Counted from the stretch's first letter, positions 52,504 to 63,589 are shown. The stretch is DNA of 64,000 bases from Tritrichomonas musculus (GCA_039105265.1 JAPFFF010000007.1:2604001-2668000); one strand, 5' to 3'. Notes: generated by a model not told the origin, from the letters alone. Numbers and translations are program-made.

Positions 52504-54000
52504 TTAGCAAATATTGCAGCATTTGGATTTTGCAGCCAGATCTTTCAATTCTTGGATTTGTCTATTTAATTCATCTATTTGGTTTGATGCTTGCGAGTTT
52601 TTTTGATTCAAATCATCAATTTTAACATCTCTTGTTTTAATTTCTTCATCTGCTTTTTTCTTTAATTGGCTGGCTTCTTCTTCCAATTTAATATTTCTTT
52701 CTTTTAATTCCATTTCTCTCTTTCTCCTTTCTTCTTCTTCTTCAGCTTCTTTTTTCCGTCTTTCAGCTTCAAGTCTTTTTCTTTCAGCTTCTTCTTCTTC
52801 TTGTCTTCTTCTCATTAATTCAGCTTCTTCTTCAGCTTTCCTTTTCATTTCAAGCTCTTCTTCATATCTGCTTTTCAGAATTGCATTTTCTTCTTCTGCC
52901 TTTCTCTTCAACATTTCTTCTTCTGCCTTCTTCTTACGACTTGATTCGAGTTCATCGCGAAGTCTAAGCAATTCTGGATCAAGCGTTCGATCACGGTATC
53001 GAAGAAGTCCTTCAACAAAAACTAAAGTATGATGGTCACCACATGAAACAGAATGAGCTGGCCCATAAACTGCTTTAGTAACATTTGTTGGAACGAAAAC
53101 TTTTTCTGGAGAATCTACAATAAGATAACTTCCAAAACTGCCACACGCATATAATTTTTTAGAATCTGTAATGAAACATGTTGTAATTGAGCTGGTGCTA
53201 ACTTTTGTAACATCACGAATATTTTTAATGAGTTCAAAATCGTCAACGTCAACAACTTTTTCACCAAGTCCAAGCTGACCAAATTCACCTTTTCCCCAAG
53301 CATATACACGCCCTTTATCAGAAATGGCAAAACAATGATCAGAACTTGCACTAATATTTGTTACATTAACATCAATTAAGCTTGGTATAGGAACAAAATC
53401 ATCAGAGTGCATTGATATATCACCAATTCCATAAGTTATTCCATCATTGGTTGCAGCAATAACAAATGATTTACCAGATGAAACGTCAATAATTTTCGAA
53501 CCATCAATTTGGTGCTTGACAACTTTATTCTTTTTAATAATTTCATATGATTTACCACTTTCGCTGATAACCCAAGGAAATTCATAACTGTTGCATACTT
53601 TTATGCAAGTTTCACGTATATCAAGCTTGAAAATGTTGTGACCTTTTGGAGTGTATTTATTTGCAATATAAACAAATCCCATTTCACTGAGATAAACAGA
53701 AGAATTTGTTGTACATGCACAATCTATGATTGTTTTATCTTTGAAAAAGGCGATTTCAGTTGGAACAGGATAACCAATTTTTTCAGGAAGACCAATTTGA
53801 TTTTGATGATTACTACCCCAACCAAGAACTGTTCCATCATTTAGGACTAATATTGAATGATTTAAACCTGCAGAAAAATTTTTAATATTGTTTGATTTGA
53901 CATCTACAGCTCCTGCTGGCATATCTTTTTCTTCTTCTTCATAATCTACATATCGTCCGAGTTGACCATCATCATTCCATCCAGCTGACACAAGAAGCAT
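52504..54000 (-). CDS. RCC1-repeat protein with coiled-coil tail and possible CaaX box
   Basis: A 498-residue protein. The first 330 residues carry RCC1-type propeller repeats (SAGLNHSILVLNDGTVLGWGSN, GRVYAWGKGEFGQLGLGE, VSCGDHHTLVFVEGLLRYRD). Residues about 340-485 are a long charged coiled coil rich in Glu, Lys and Arg. The C-terminus KSKCCNIC ends in a Cys four residues from the end, a possible prenylation site (CaaX = CNIC) with a neighbouring Cys. This suggests a membrane-attached regulator or scaffold, perhaps linked to small GTPases; RCC1 repeats alone do not prove exchange-factor activity. Confidence 0.8.
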   Translation of the reverse strand: MLLVSAGWNDDGQLGRYVDYEEEEKDMPAGAVDVKSNNIKNFSAGLNHSILVLNDGTVLGWGSNHQNQIGLPEKIGYPVPTEIAFFKDKTIIDCACTTNSSVYLSEMGFVYIANKYTPKGHNIFKLDIRETCIKVCNSYEFPWVISESGKSYEIIKKNKVVKHQIDGSKIIDVSSGKSFVIAATNDGITYGIGDISMHSDDFVPIPSLIDVNVTNISASSDHCFAISDKGRVYAWGKGEFGQLGLGEKVVDVDDFELIKNIRDVTKVSTSSITTCFITDSKKLYACGSFGSYLIVDSPEKVFVPTNVTKAVYGPAHSVSCGDHHTLVFVEGLLRYRDRTLDPELLRLRDELESSRKKKAEEEMLKRKAEEENAILKSRYEEELEMKRKAEEEAELMRRRQEEEEAERKRLEAERRKKEAEEEEERRKREMELKERNIKLEEEASQLKKKADEEIKTRDVKIDDLNQKNSQASNQIDELNRQIQELKDLAAKSKCCNIC

Positions 54001-54542
54001 TTGTTATTCTGATGTTTAAATTTGTAAATTGAAATAAAATATGCACGTTAAAATTTTTCTTCTCATTTTGATATGAGAAAAAAATGGTCTGATTCTTATT
54101 TAGACAAAATAAAAAAAGAAATAGAATCATTATAAAGCAAATTATATAAAAATATCATTAAAAACATCCAACAATATTTGAGAATTCATATTTTTGTGAT
54201 AATTTCATCCAAGAAATAAACGGACGAATTCATGTATTGAAAAAAAAAATCTAACTTCTTCATTTTATTAGCATCAGAATTTCAAGATGAGAAAACAAAC
54301 CAAATAATTTTCGTTTGTTATTACCAAATTGATATTAAGAATCTTTAATTTATAAAAGAAAAACACACTCAACAATTTTATTAAATAATGATATTAATAG
54401 ATTATAGTTTTTTTTTATAAAATTATTGAAATGAAAATGATATTTATCAAAAATATGATTAAAAATATTTGATATCAATTAAGTTATTTGGAAATTATAA
54501 TATAAAAATTTTAAAATTTTGGTATATCTTCTCAAAGACCCT
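54001..54542. other. Promoter region between divergent genes, AT-rich
   Basis: 542 AT-rich bases between the divergent RCC1 and WD40 genes, without a reading frame of interest. Confidence 0.5.
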
Positions 54543-57500
54543 ATGTCAATTCATTGGGGGCTTGAAGAAGAAGCAGATTTTCAATTAAATTCTTCATCAG
54601 TTGGAACAATTGTACAAATTGGAAATCGAGAATTTGTTGGAATTACTCAATCTAGATTAGTTCGTTTTGAAACATCTGTTATTTCAAATTACTTACCATT
54701 CAAACTTACAGCTTTGGTTTCGATTCAAGAAGAGCAAATTCTTGTTGGTGTTACAGCAATATCTGCTGAATTTGTAGTAATCTTATTAAATGATATAAAA
54801 AATCCAATTTATCCAAAAGTAAAAACAAATGATGCTAGCATTTTTAATTTAATATATTTACCAAAGTCAAAACTTTTGATTACATCAGGAGAAGATTTAA
54901 AAGTTTGGAAATTTGATTATTATAATTCACGAAGTATTATACCAACACCACCGCGACTACAAATAGAATATCAACGAACAATCATCAGCGAATTCCAAGG
55001 AAGTATAATGAATCCACCTATTGTTGATTTCAATACTGAAATATTATATCTCGATGATCATACTGGCACTCTTCAAATGTATAATGCTTTGACAGGAGAA
55101 AATGTTGGTTGTGCTTTACACTACCAAAGCAAGACAAAAACAACAATTGCATACAATTCACAATCGAAAAAATTTTTAACTTCAAATGCAGATCAAGGAA
55201 CTATTCTATATAATAAGTTAGGCTCTTTTAGCAATCGTTTTTTGCTTAGCAATATAGCTGCTCTTGCGATCCGCTTTGTCAATAAAGAATATGCGATTAT
55301 ACTGGATGCAAACAACGGCGTTACCATATTAGACGTTAAAACATCACGCAGCTTTATTTGTTACAAAAGTGACAAGCCAATCAAGAGGATCTTTTTATTT
55401 GAGCATCCGTTACCTCGCCTAATTATTTGCTTTAACTCTAGTCTGATCATTTTCCGTGTCATTCTTCCATGGAAATATTGGACCTCCACCATATCGTGTC
55501 CACTTTCAATGATACGATGTTCAAAATACAACGAAGCTGCACGATTATTAGTATTGTGCTCTAATTCTCATTTAAAACTAATATCACCATCGCTAAAAAA
55601 GACACTTACAGCTATTACCTTATCATCACTCGCGTCTCCCATTTCGAATGGCTTTTACTATGACAGAGGCACCAAAGACATAAAGAGAGATCAACTGATG
55701 CTTCCTTTAAAAGACGGACAAATTCAAATCTTTTCAACAGGAGAGAATCCATGCAAATTAATATCATCATTAGAAGCTAAAGCGATGTGTATTACTACAT
55801 GCAGATATAAGAACAAAAAATGCTTTGTAATTGGCACATCTCAAGGCAATCTTCTTTTTTATGATTATGAAACATTAACTAAGGTCCATAGAGTCGTACT
55901 TGTTCCTTTTCCAATCATCAAGATATATTATTGTGGCTACTATGATGATATTGATGAGGAGTGCGATAATGAAGAATTTGATGATTCTTTATGCCTTGTT
56001 TTTGAAGATCGAATTGTTCGATTCTCAATGAAAGATGAAAAAATTTATGAGTCTCTTTTAATTAAAGGATCAGAAATCTCAATCACGTTCTATGGAATAA
56101 TGATCTTTGGCTATGAAAATGGCGAGATTGGTTCTGTCTATTTTGATAGAAGTATCAATTGTGAACTTGTTGAACATTACACAAATGGAATTAAAATTCA
56201 TGACGATAAGGTCACTGGATTGTCTCTTGGTCTTGAATCCGACTATTTTGCTAGCTCATCTTTAGATATGAGCCTTCGTATTTGGAATACAAGAGATATT
56301 ACATTGATAATCAAAATTATTTTTCCTGTCCAACTTTTTTCTGTTGCTGTTTTAAATGGAAAAAGGGATGTTGTTGTTGGCACCGATTCTGAAATAATGA
56401 TCGTTAGTGGACAGACAACTTTTACAGACATTGTTGATGACGAAGATGACGAATTAGATACTTATGATAGAAAACTCGACTTTCTATCAAATCAATATGC
56501 ACAAATTGCAAAAGAATCAGAGGAAGATGAAACTGGCCTTTTAGATGGGAGAAAAAACAGAGATAAAGATGAAAAAAGCGAAGAAACGAAGAAAAAAAAG
56601 ATAAAAAATAGCAAATTCAAAAGACTAGCTGAAGCTTTAAAGAAACATGAAGAAATGATGGCTCAGCAACTAAACAACAATATTGATAATAATAATGATA
56701 AAGAAAATAAGCATGCAAAAAAGACTGTCATTGATCCTGATGAAAGAGAAAGACTCTTTAATCAAATGAATGAGATGACAAACGGAAAACCTAAAAAGCC
56801 AGTTGTCATTCCCAAAGAGATAATTAATAAGAAACCCCAAGAAAAAGAGTATGAATATGAATACGAATATGAAAATTACAGTGAAAGTGAAGATGAAAAT
56901 GAAAGCGAAGATGAAAACAAAAAAGAAGATGAAAATGAGAATTCTAATGAAGAAATTAAAATAGTAAAAAACACTGACAATTCTTCTGATCCAGATGACA
57001 AAGAAAAAGAACAATTAAAAGAAGAACAAGGAAATGAAAATGATAATAATAATCTTTCCCTAAAAATACGAACTCCTTCTGGAAGAAATGGAATCAGGAG
57101 CCCAAAAAGATACCTCAGAAGGGCAGACACTCAAGGAAAAATAACAAATTCAAATGGATTGATCAGTAACACGAACAACGATGATCCTACAAATCCTTTT
57201 AATAACAAGAGTTGCAACTATTACTCTGACTCTTATTACGAGTATGAAAATGACACCGAAGGCGATGAAAACAACACCAAAGGGACTCACAAACGTAGAC
57301 ACCGTCACAGGCACCACAGCAGGAAGAGTTCAAGGCATCATCATCATCATCACCAAAGCCGTCATGGAATTGATGACGAAGATCATGAAAGTAAAGAAAA
57401 CAAGAAGCTAAAACAGCACCAAGAAACTGACACAAAGAGCGGCACTACAAACGCTAAAAGCAGCAACAAGAGAGATCTTCAGAAATTTCATGAAAGAAGC

Positions 57501-58730
57501 AACAACATAAAAGTTGGCTCATTGAATGGAAAAGAGAACAGAAACGAAAAAGATGAATCACCGACTTCACACGGAAGGAATAAAAAGGCATCGAAAGTGC
57601 AGTTCAACAATAACAACAACTCATCACCAACGAAGTCAAAATCCATTGATCGCAGGACCAAGCTGAATCTCTTCCTCGTTGCCAACACGATCAGCGAATC
57701 CACACACAAAAAAGGCGGGGAAGTCAGAAGCATTTCATCACTCATCCAAAGAAGCAACCAAAACCAAAACCAGAATCAGAATCAACAAATGATTCGAATG
57801 AAGGCAACAAGAAGATTCCCAACGCCTCTTGGCTACCACTTCGTGCACCCGGGACTTTCCCTCTTCGAAAGGAGCATCAAGCCAAGGAGGCCAAAGACTC
57901 CTGACAAAGAGAACAACGGACTCATCATCAGCCACTCCGTGGTGCCAAACTACATCATTCTCGACGCCTCAGCTCTTGACGCAATCATCGAAAGCGAGGA
58001 CGAGCGGTACAGGCCATTGATCAACCAAATTCGGCCTCTCCTTCGCTCGAACTACAACTACTACAACGAAAGGATGCGAAATCTTGACCGAATTCATGCC
58101 TACTTCAACTTGAACGTCATGATTCCTGCCTACAAACGGAACAGGCAGCAAATAATGAGGCACATCGAAGAGTACAAGAGAGTCACTAATGACCAAGACC
58201 AAAATTCGAGTTTGAATATAAAATCACCTTTAATCGTTCCTCCTTTGAATATTGAAGATTTGCCAAATGAAGATTTTTCAAATTCTAAACAAAACAGAAA
58301 TGATAATAAGAAACCAAGAAGTTTGCTTGAAATAGGAAAAGTTGGACGTTCTTATGATAGAAAGAAGATGTTTTTCGAATCTCCTTCAATTCTGAGGCCA
58401 AATAAAAAAGTTTCGCATAGAAAATCAAGTTGCCCGCCAAAAATTCATCAGCCAATAATCCTGCCTGCACTGCCTCAGTCAACAAGAAATCCAAATGTGA
58501 ACAAAAACTACTACAAAGAATCAATCGAGTACAACAATTTCTTGTCATCGCTATACAGTGGAAGAGATAGAAAAATTACCCAAAGAAAAAAGAAGCCTTT
58601 CCCTCTCGCACCCCCAAGTGGATCGTTGTACGTGACAGGAAGACCAATGCTTACAAAAAATGTACGAAATCAGAAGAATTTACCAAAACATGATATTGAT
58701 CAAAAAGATAAAAAAGAAGAAAATCATTGA
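54543..58730 (+). CDS. Large WD40-repeat protein with charged low-complexity tail
   Basis: A protein of 1395 residues from the first ATG. The first 620 residues have WD40-like beta-propeller repeats, such as LLITSGEDLKVWKFDYY, HDDKVTGLSLGLESDYFASS and SLDMSLRIWNTRD, probably two propellers. A conserved-looking segment follows (RKLDFLSNQYAQIAKESEED), then about 450 residues of Glu/Lys/Asn/His-rich low complexity including a His-rich run, then a basic C-terminal region (about 1090-1395). The layout fits the large WD proteins of cilia, flagella or cytoskeleton, but no named member is certain. The codons for about residues 1050-1220 are markedly more GC-rich than the rest. An in-frame TTG eight codons upstream is not accepted as a start. 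Confidence 0.75.
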   Translation: MSIHWGLEEEADFQLNSSSVGTIVQIGNREFVGITQSRLVRFETSVISNYLPFKLTALVSIQEEQILVGVTAISAEFVVILLNDIKNPIYPKVKTNDASIFNLIYLPKSKLLITSGEDLKVWKFDYYNSRSIIPTPPRLQIEYQRTIISEFQGSIMNPPIVDFNTEILYLDDHTGTLQMYNALTGENVGCALHYQSKTKTTIAYNSQSKKFLTSNADQGTILYNKLGSFSNRFLLSNIAALAIRFVNKEYAIILDANNGVTILDVKTSRSFICYKSDKPIKRIFLFEHPLPRLIICFNSSLIIFRVILPWKYWTSTISCPLSMIRCSKYNEAARLLVLCSNSHLKLISPSLKKTLTAITLSSLASPISNGFYYDRGTKDIKRDQLMLPLKDGQIQIFSTGENPCKLISSLEAKAMCITTCRYKNKKCFVIGTSQGNLLFYDYETLTKVHRVVLVPFPIIKIYYCGYYDDIDEECDNEEFDDSLCLVFEDRIVRFSMKDEKIYESLLIKGSEISITFYGIMIFGYENGEIGSVYFDRSINCELVEHYTNGIKIHDDKVTGLSLGLESDYFASSSLDMSLRIWNTRDITLIIKIIFPVQLFSVAVLNGKRDVVVGTDSEIMIVSGQTTFTDIVDDEDDELDTYDRKLDFLSNQYAQIAKESEEDETGLLDGRKNRDKDEKSEETKKKKIKNSKFKRLAEALKKHEEMMAQQLNNNIDNNNDKENKHAKKTVIDPDERERLFNQMNEMTNGKPKKPVVIPKEIINKKPQEKEYEYEYEYENYSESEDENESEDENKKEDENENSNEEIKIVKNTDNSSDPDDKEKEQLKEEQGNENDNNNLSLKIRTPSGRNGIRSPKRYLRRADTQGKITNSNGLISNTNNDDPTNPFNNKSCNYYSDSYYEYENDTEGDENNTKGTHKRRHRHRHHSRKSSRHHHHHHQSRHGIDDEDHESKENKKLKQHQETDTKSGTTNAKSSNKRDLQKFHERSNNIKVGSLNGKENRNEKDESPTSHGRNKKASKVQFNNNNNSSPTKSKSIDRRTKLNLFLVANTISESTHKKGGEVRSISSLIQRSNQNQNQNQNQQMIRMKATRRFPTPLGYHFVHPGLSLFERSIKPRRPKTPDKENNGLIISHSVVPNYIILDASALDAIIESEDERYRPLINQIRPLLRSNYNYYNERMRNLDRIHAYFNLNVMIPAYKRNRQQIMRHIEEYKRVTNDQDQNSSLNIKSPLIVPPLNIEDLPNEDFSNSKQNRNDNKKPRSLLEIGKVGRSYDRKKMFFESPSILRPNKKVSHRKSSCPPKIHQPIILPALPQSTRNPNVNKNYYKESIEYNNFLSSLYSGRDRKITQRKKKPFPLAPPSGSLYVTGRPMLTKNVRNQKNLPKHDIDQKDKKEENH

Positions 58731-59181
58731 ATTTCTCAAAAACAAAAATAATTTTTATTTGTTATATATATATATATTCATTGTTTTATTGATCAATGAA
58801 TACTTTGTTTTATGTTTAATATGCGCTATTATTAGTAAAATGTTATGTCGATATCTTGGCTATTATTTGCTATTTGTAATATATATTTAATAAAACGAAT
58901 AACTTTATAATAGTCTATGAAAAATATGAATAATAATTTGGAATTTTTTAAATTTTATGAAATAAAAACAATTTAATCATTTTTATATATGTAATCAATA
59001 ATTAAAAAACAAAAATATTTTGGTTTTATCATTTTAATTTCAAGATAAAAACGTTATTTTTTCCCAAAAAAAAACTTATGACTCATTGAAATGTTTTTAA
59101 AATTGATTTCAATAGATTGAATCTGTAATAAACGAATACATTATTGAATTTCGCTTATAACGAATTTTTCAATAAAGATAT
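58731..59181. other. AT-rich gap, no gene seen
   Basis: 451 bases between two + strand genes. A frame at 58660-58890 overlaps the WD40 gene's end and is not supported. The word TTTTTCAATAAAGATAT before the next ATG may be its initiator. Confidence 0.5.
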
Positions 59182-61257
59182 ATGTCTAATGAACAGATTT
59201 TAGAAATGGTCAGACAATCCCAAGATTTGGTCAACGGATCAATTATTTCAAGTGATTTGAATTCAATTTTAATCGGCTTTTGCGATTTGATTAATCATCA
59301 AAATGAAGAAATTGAAAAACTCAAACTGAAAAATATTTTAAAAGAAAAAGCCGAACAAGAGATTGAAAATGTTAAAAAAGAATTTGAAGGGAAAAATGCA
59401 CAAATCGCTCAATTACAAAATCAATTAGCTATCCTCGCAAACCAAACACAATCAGAACTTGTTCGTTCTCGTCAAGAAACAGAAACAATAAAAATACAAT
59501 TCAATGAACAAATAAACGCATCTTTACGAAAAATTTCAGAAATCGAAAATTCTGTTCAAAATCAAATTCGTTCTCTCGCATTACAAAATACTCACTCCGA
59601 AGAAAAAAACAGAAGAACTGTTGAAGAGTTATCTAAACAAAACGAAAAAATCGATTTTGATATTCATGATTTGAAAATTCAATTAAACACTTTTTTAGAA
59701 GAACAAAAACAAAGTAAACTTGAACTTCCTGTAGTTATCGAAAAACCTATACCTCCACCAGTTGAAGAAAAAAATGAATCCTTTGATTCATCTAAAATAG
59801 GCGAAATTATGGATCACATAAATTTAATTGAAAAAAAAATTGAAGATAATCAAAATGAAATAAGTGAAGTTCACTTAGCATCTCAAAAAATTATTAACAA
59901 TATTAAAAACTCAGAAAAGAAAACTCAAAAACTATTCGACGATGAGACGTCACTCATTAACAAGAGAATCGATTCTTTAGAAAAGCAATTCAATTCAGTT
60001 CCAGAAATTCAAGATTTAATATTAAGTGGAAAAGAAATTGGACTCAAGCCAATTCTGCAAGCCGTAATGCGAGATTCAAGGAGACTTGATAGTTTTGATC
60101 AACAAGTATGTTCCGTTCGAAATGAATGTGAAAATGTCGCAAATGGCATGGTTGCTCTAAGTGAAAGTGTGAAACAATTTAATCATCAACTTTATGATTT
60201 TGGAATTGAGGTTAAAAGCAACTCAAACAAAATAATAACAGATATCAAATCAATAAAGAAATTCTGCAAGTTTTTAGGAAATACAGTAAGCAACTTGATT
60301 TCTGATGTAAATAGAATAACAGAAGGCCACCATCATTTAACATCAACAATATTATTGTTTGGTGATGAAGTATCGCATTTAATGACATTAGTGGCTAGAA
60401 GGAGGCTTAAGACATTAAATTTATTTGATGATATTAATCTTGAGGCTTCTGATTTATGTGGAGATTTATCCCAGAAGAAAGTTGATGGTAACATAGAAAA
60501 ACAAATTCAATACCTCGAAGGCCAAGACCTAGAAACAATCAATCAAGATAAACTAAAAAATATTCAGGTACCTGAATTTCAAAAAGTTAACAAGCCATAT
60601 AAGGCTTCAAAAATAATTTTTAATGATGATGATGAAATTCTTGGTTTTCAAAGTAATGATATGAATCCTCTTGTAATCTCATCTATTGAAGAACTCAGAG
60701 TTAAAATAAATGACATTGGCAATATCCTTTCAACCTCAAAAGATTCTATTAACACTAAATTCGAAGATATACATAAAGAAATCAAAAAGAAAATGGACTC
60801 AGATAACATTGATAGAATCATTTTAAAGATTCAAAATTTACTCAAAAGAATGCAAAATGAAATAGAAGGTATTAAATCACAAAAGTGCTCTTTCTCGTCA
60901 GTAAATCAAAATTTAAATGCAAAAAAATATTCCAGCATGGATATGGAAAAAATAAGAAATGCTAAAACTTATCAAAATGATAATAATATTTTGATCAATT
61001 CAGCTAGCGAAGCACGGCTAGTATCTTCATCGGCAGCATTTCCATTAAGACCAACACAATCAAGTGGAATAACTAGACCAAGTACAGCGATAACAGCATC
61101 AATCATGAGTAATAAGTCAAAAAGAAATTATAATGAAAACCAAACCCAGAGAAAGTCAAAAAATAATGATATAAATAATAACATCCCAATAATTCAGAAA
61201 GCATCATCAGGTAAGCTAGCTTCTTCTGTGTTATCTAATCCAAAAGACTATAAGTGA
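59182..61257 (+). CDS. Coiled-coil protein (691 aa)
   Basis: Not recognised by family. Long coiled coils run from about residue 35 to 175 (NEEIEKLKLKNILKEKAEQEIENVKKEFEG...) and about 205 to 290, with shorter helical stretches to 580. The last 100 residues are Ser/Asn-rich and unstructured. There is no signal or membrane segment. Such proteins in trichomonads are often cytoskeletal or centrosomal; that role is inference. Many unrelated coiled coils look alike. Confidence 0.7.
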   Translation: MSNEQILEMVRQSQDLVNGSIISSDLNSILIGFCDLINHQNEEIEKLKLKNILKEKAEQEIENVKKEFEGKNAQIAQLQNQLAILANQTQSELVRSRQETETIKIQFNEQINASLRKISEIENSVQNQIRSLALQNTHSEEKNRRTVEELSKQNEKIDFDIHDLKIQLNTFLEEQKQSKLELPVVIEKPIPPPVEEKNESFDSSKIGEIMDHINLIEKKIEDNQNEISEVHLASQKIINNIKNSEKKTQKLFDDETSLINKRIDSLEKQFNSVPEIQDLILSGKEIGLKPILQAVMRDSRRLDSFDQQVCSVRNECENVANGMVALSESVKQFNHQLYDFGIEVKSNSNKIITDIKSIKKFCKFLGNTVSNLISDVNRITEGHHHLTSTILLFGDEVSHLMTLVARRRLKTLNLFDDINLEASDLCGDLSQKKVDGNIEKQIQYLEGQDLETINQDKLKNIQVPEFQKVNKPYKASKIIFNDDDEILGFQSNDMNPLVISSIEELRVKINDIGNILSTSKDSINTKFEDIHKEIKKKMDSDNIDRIILKIQNLLKRMQNEIEGIKSQKCSFSSVNQNLNAKKYSSMDMEKIRNAKTYQNDNNILINSASEARLVSSSAAFPLRPTQSSGITRPSTAITASIMSNKSKRNYNENQTQRKSKNNDINNNIPIIQKASSGKLASSVLSNPKDYK

Positions 61258-61402
61258 CTTCAAGAATAGTTGAATTACCAACTCTTTGTTTTTAGTTTTA
61301 TAGTATTTTGTTTGTTCAATAGTAAATATGACTATAACTTATCTTTCTTTTTTTTTGATTGTTCATTTTTGAATCATTTTTTATATAACATGTCATAATA
61401 TA

Positions 61403-62062
61403 ATGTTATCTATCATATTCTTTTACTTTTCATTTGTTATTTGTGAAGATGAAAACGAGGTACAACCTAGTACATCTGATCTACCATTCGATTTAATAGA
61501 TCTTCATATGGATTGGGACATTCTTTTTTCTCATTCAAGCGGTCAATTTTCAGATGAACAAACTAGGTTTCAGTTTTCTCCAAAAATTACTATGAGCATA
61601 TATAAAGTGAATGGATCAGTTAAAATTCAAACAACAGCATTGCAACATATGGCAAGATTATATCATGCAAACATAACGGATAATAAGATTGAATTATTTG
61701 CTCAAGATTTGTCACTTATTGCAACTATGAACGCGTATAAACTCGATAATCAGACAGTAACTATAAGAGGATCATCTCTTGATGGCGTTTATACCATATT
61801 TGGATATATGTCTCCTTTTCAGAAATCTTTAATTACAGTAACATCAACAAACTCTGATGATATTTATACCTTCCGTGGAATTCCACCTCATATTATAACT
61901 GCATCTGAAATTTTTGTTCGTATCCTCCCTTCAATTGCAATAGTATTCTTTATGGGATTTGGGCGTATTTACCGTGCTAGGTTTTGGAGACAATATAGCC
62001 AAATGAACACGCGAACTCTTCAAAACAGGATAAACAAAGCTTCTAGTCAAAACAAAAAATAA
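61403..62062 (+). CDS. Small type I membrane protein (219 aa)
   Basis: A protein with an N-terminal signal peptide (MLSIIFFYFSFVICED, cleavage likely after Cys 14), an extracytoplasmic beta-rich domain of about 150 residues with three Asn-x-Ser/Thr sites (NGS, NIT, NQT), one membrane segment (about 170-190, FVRILPSIAIVFFMGFG) and a basic cytosolic tail rich in Arg and Lys. The topology resembles ER membrane proteins, but no family is recognised. The ATG follows TCATAATATA, an initiator-like sequence. Confidence 0.65.
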   Translation: MLSIIFFYFSFVICEDENEVQPSTSDLPFDLIDLHMDWDILFSHSSGQFSDEQTRFQFSPKITMSIYKVNGSVKIQTTALQHMARLYHANITDNKIELFAQDLSLIATMNAYKLDNQTVTIRGSSLDGVYTIFGYMSPFQKSLITVTSTNSDDIYTFRGIPPHIITASEIFVRILPSIAIVFFMGFGRIYRARFWRQYSQMNTRTLQNRINKASSQNKK

Positions 62063-62233
62063 TTTTGTTATCTTAATTAATATTGTTTATTTAATGTTGG
62101 ATTTTCATATTATAATATTAATATTAAAGAATATATTTTTATTTTGCGATTCATTTTATTATTTGATATTGATAATTGAACAATACTCAAAATAATTATA
62201 TGATTTAATTACAACTTTTGTTAAACAATGCCA

Positions 62234-63589
62234 TTATTTGCCATCAATCAAGTTTTGTATCTCATTAATAGTGAATTGAACACGATTAATTGCTATATTT
62301 GTTGTTTGAATAATTTCATCAACGTTGCTCATTGACATATCTTGCCCTAAATTCATCTTCTTAAGATTTTGAAGTATTTTTTCTTTCGGCTTTTCATTTT
62401 CTTTTTTAGCAGTTTTAAGAGCAGATTTAACTTGATTGATTCTTTTTTGTAAATTATTAATCATATCAGAGCTTTCAAAAAGGCGAAAACAATGCTTTTT
62501 CTTATCAATCAATAACAATAAATATACAAAGTTTAAAATAGTCAACAAAACTTCTGTTTTTCCCGCTGGCGATGCTAAAACTGATGGATCAAGAACCAAA
62601 GGCAATAAATTGGTCGAAACCATTGGTGATCTAAATATTCCTCCATTTTTTGCAGCACTAATTTCTCTTTCCAGCTGATGAGTAATTGCAGATAGAGATG
62701 CATCGCAAAGTCCACAAGAACTGCTTGCAAATTGATCATTACTACTTTTTTCAGGGTTTTCAAGGGCTGCTTGATATGAAAAAAAGCGTTCTTCATCACT
62801 TAAATTTGATATAAGAGATATTGCTTTACGCCATGCATTTTGAGCGGCTTCTGCAGTAGATAAAAATGGACCAATCCTAACGACTGTGACGAATATTTCA
62901 CGAGGGTTTGAAAGGGATCCGGCTGAAGAGAGAAGTTTGACACCATCATTTTGGAGTGGTGACGTATAACTATTTAGTAATAATTTTGATAATTGCTCTA
63001 AGGACAAGCATTTAAATTTCTCTGGATAAATAATTGCACATCTTGCAAATGAGAGTTTGTAAGTAACAGGAAGCGAAAAAAATTTTTTAGCAATAGGCTC
63101 TGTTACAACTGTTTCTATTGTTCCATTTTGATCTTTATCGTTATCATTTTTCATAAAATAAGGCAAAATTCGATCTGCAAGCTCTTTTGTGAAGTTTGTT
63201 ATGTATAATGAAACAAATATATTATATGCAACAACTTCAGGTAAGTCGTTTTTCGGATCTGTCAAAAAAAGTTCAATGTTATGCATTTGATCGGGATTAT
63301 AGTAAGAAAAATTAATGATATTGTAAAGCAATTCTATGAAATCTTGTGAAATTAAAGGAGATGCTTTTTTTAAATGATCAAATAGAATATGAATTAATGG
63401 AAGTAATCGCATAAAAATTTCGTATTCAATACTTTGACGAAATGATAACCATTCTGAAAACATTAAATAAATTTCCTTTCCGCTTTCTCGATTAAAATAA
63501 CCTGTTAATTCTTCAATTTCTTTTGTATGCGGATTTTTATCATCATTAATTGCATTTAAAAGTTCTTGTATTTCATCATAGTATTCCAT
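62234..63589 (-). CDS. Helical (HEAT-like) protein of unknown family (451 aa)
   Basis: Mostly alpha-helical from the ATG at 63587-63589 (MEYYDEIQELLNA); the longer frame from TTG is not accepted. Segments such as LLPLIHILFDHLKKASPLIS and LLTILNFVYLLLLIDKKKHCFRLFES suggest helical repeats, as in glomulin-like proteins, but this is a weak resemblance. A Cys pair (SSSCGLCDASLS) lies near residue 295 and a coiled coil near 375-400. No enzyme motif is seen. Confidence 0.6.
   Translation of the reverse strand: MEYYDEIQELLNAINDDKNPHTKEIEELTGYFNRESGKEIYLMFSEWLSFRQSIEYEIFMRLLPLIHILFDHLKKASPLISQDFIELLYNIINFSYYNPDQMHNIELFLTDPKNDLPEVVAYNIFVSLYITNFTKELADRILPYFMKNDNDKDQNGTIETVVTEPIAKKFFSLPVTYKLSFARCAIIYPEKFKCLSLEQLSKLLLNSYTSPLQNDGVKLLSSAGSLSNPREIFVTVVRIGPFLSTAEAAQNAWRKAISLISNLSDEERFFSYQAALENPEKSSNDQFASSSCGLCDASLSAITHQLEREISAAKNGGIFRSPMVSTNLLPLVLDPSVLASPAGKTEVLLTILNFVYLLLLIDKKKHCFRLFESSDMINNLQKRINQVKSALKTAKKENEKPKEKILQNLKKMNLGQDMSMSNVDEIIQTTNIAINRVQFTINEIQNLIDGK

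Noticed and set aside
54519-54542. TTG start eight codons upstream in the WD40 gene
   Set aside because: Nuclear genes start with ATG; the first in-frame ATG is at 54543. The same reasoning moved the starts at 6155, 40304 and 63589.
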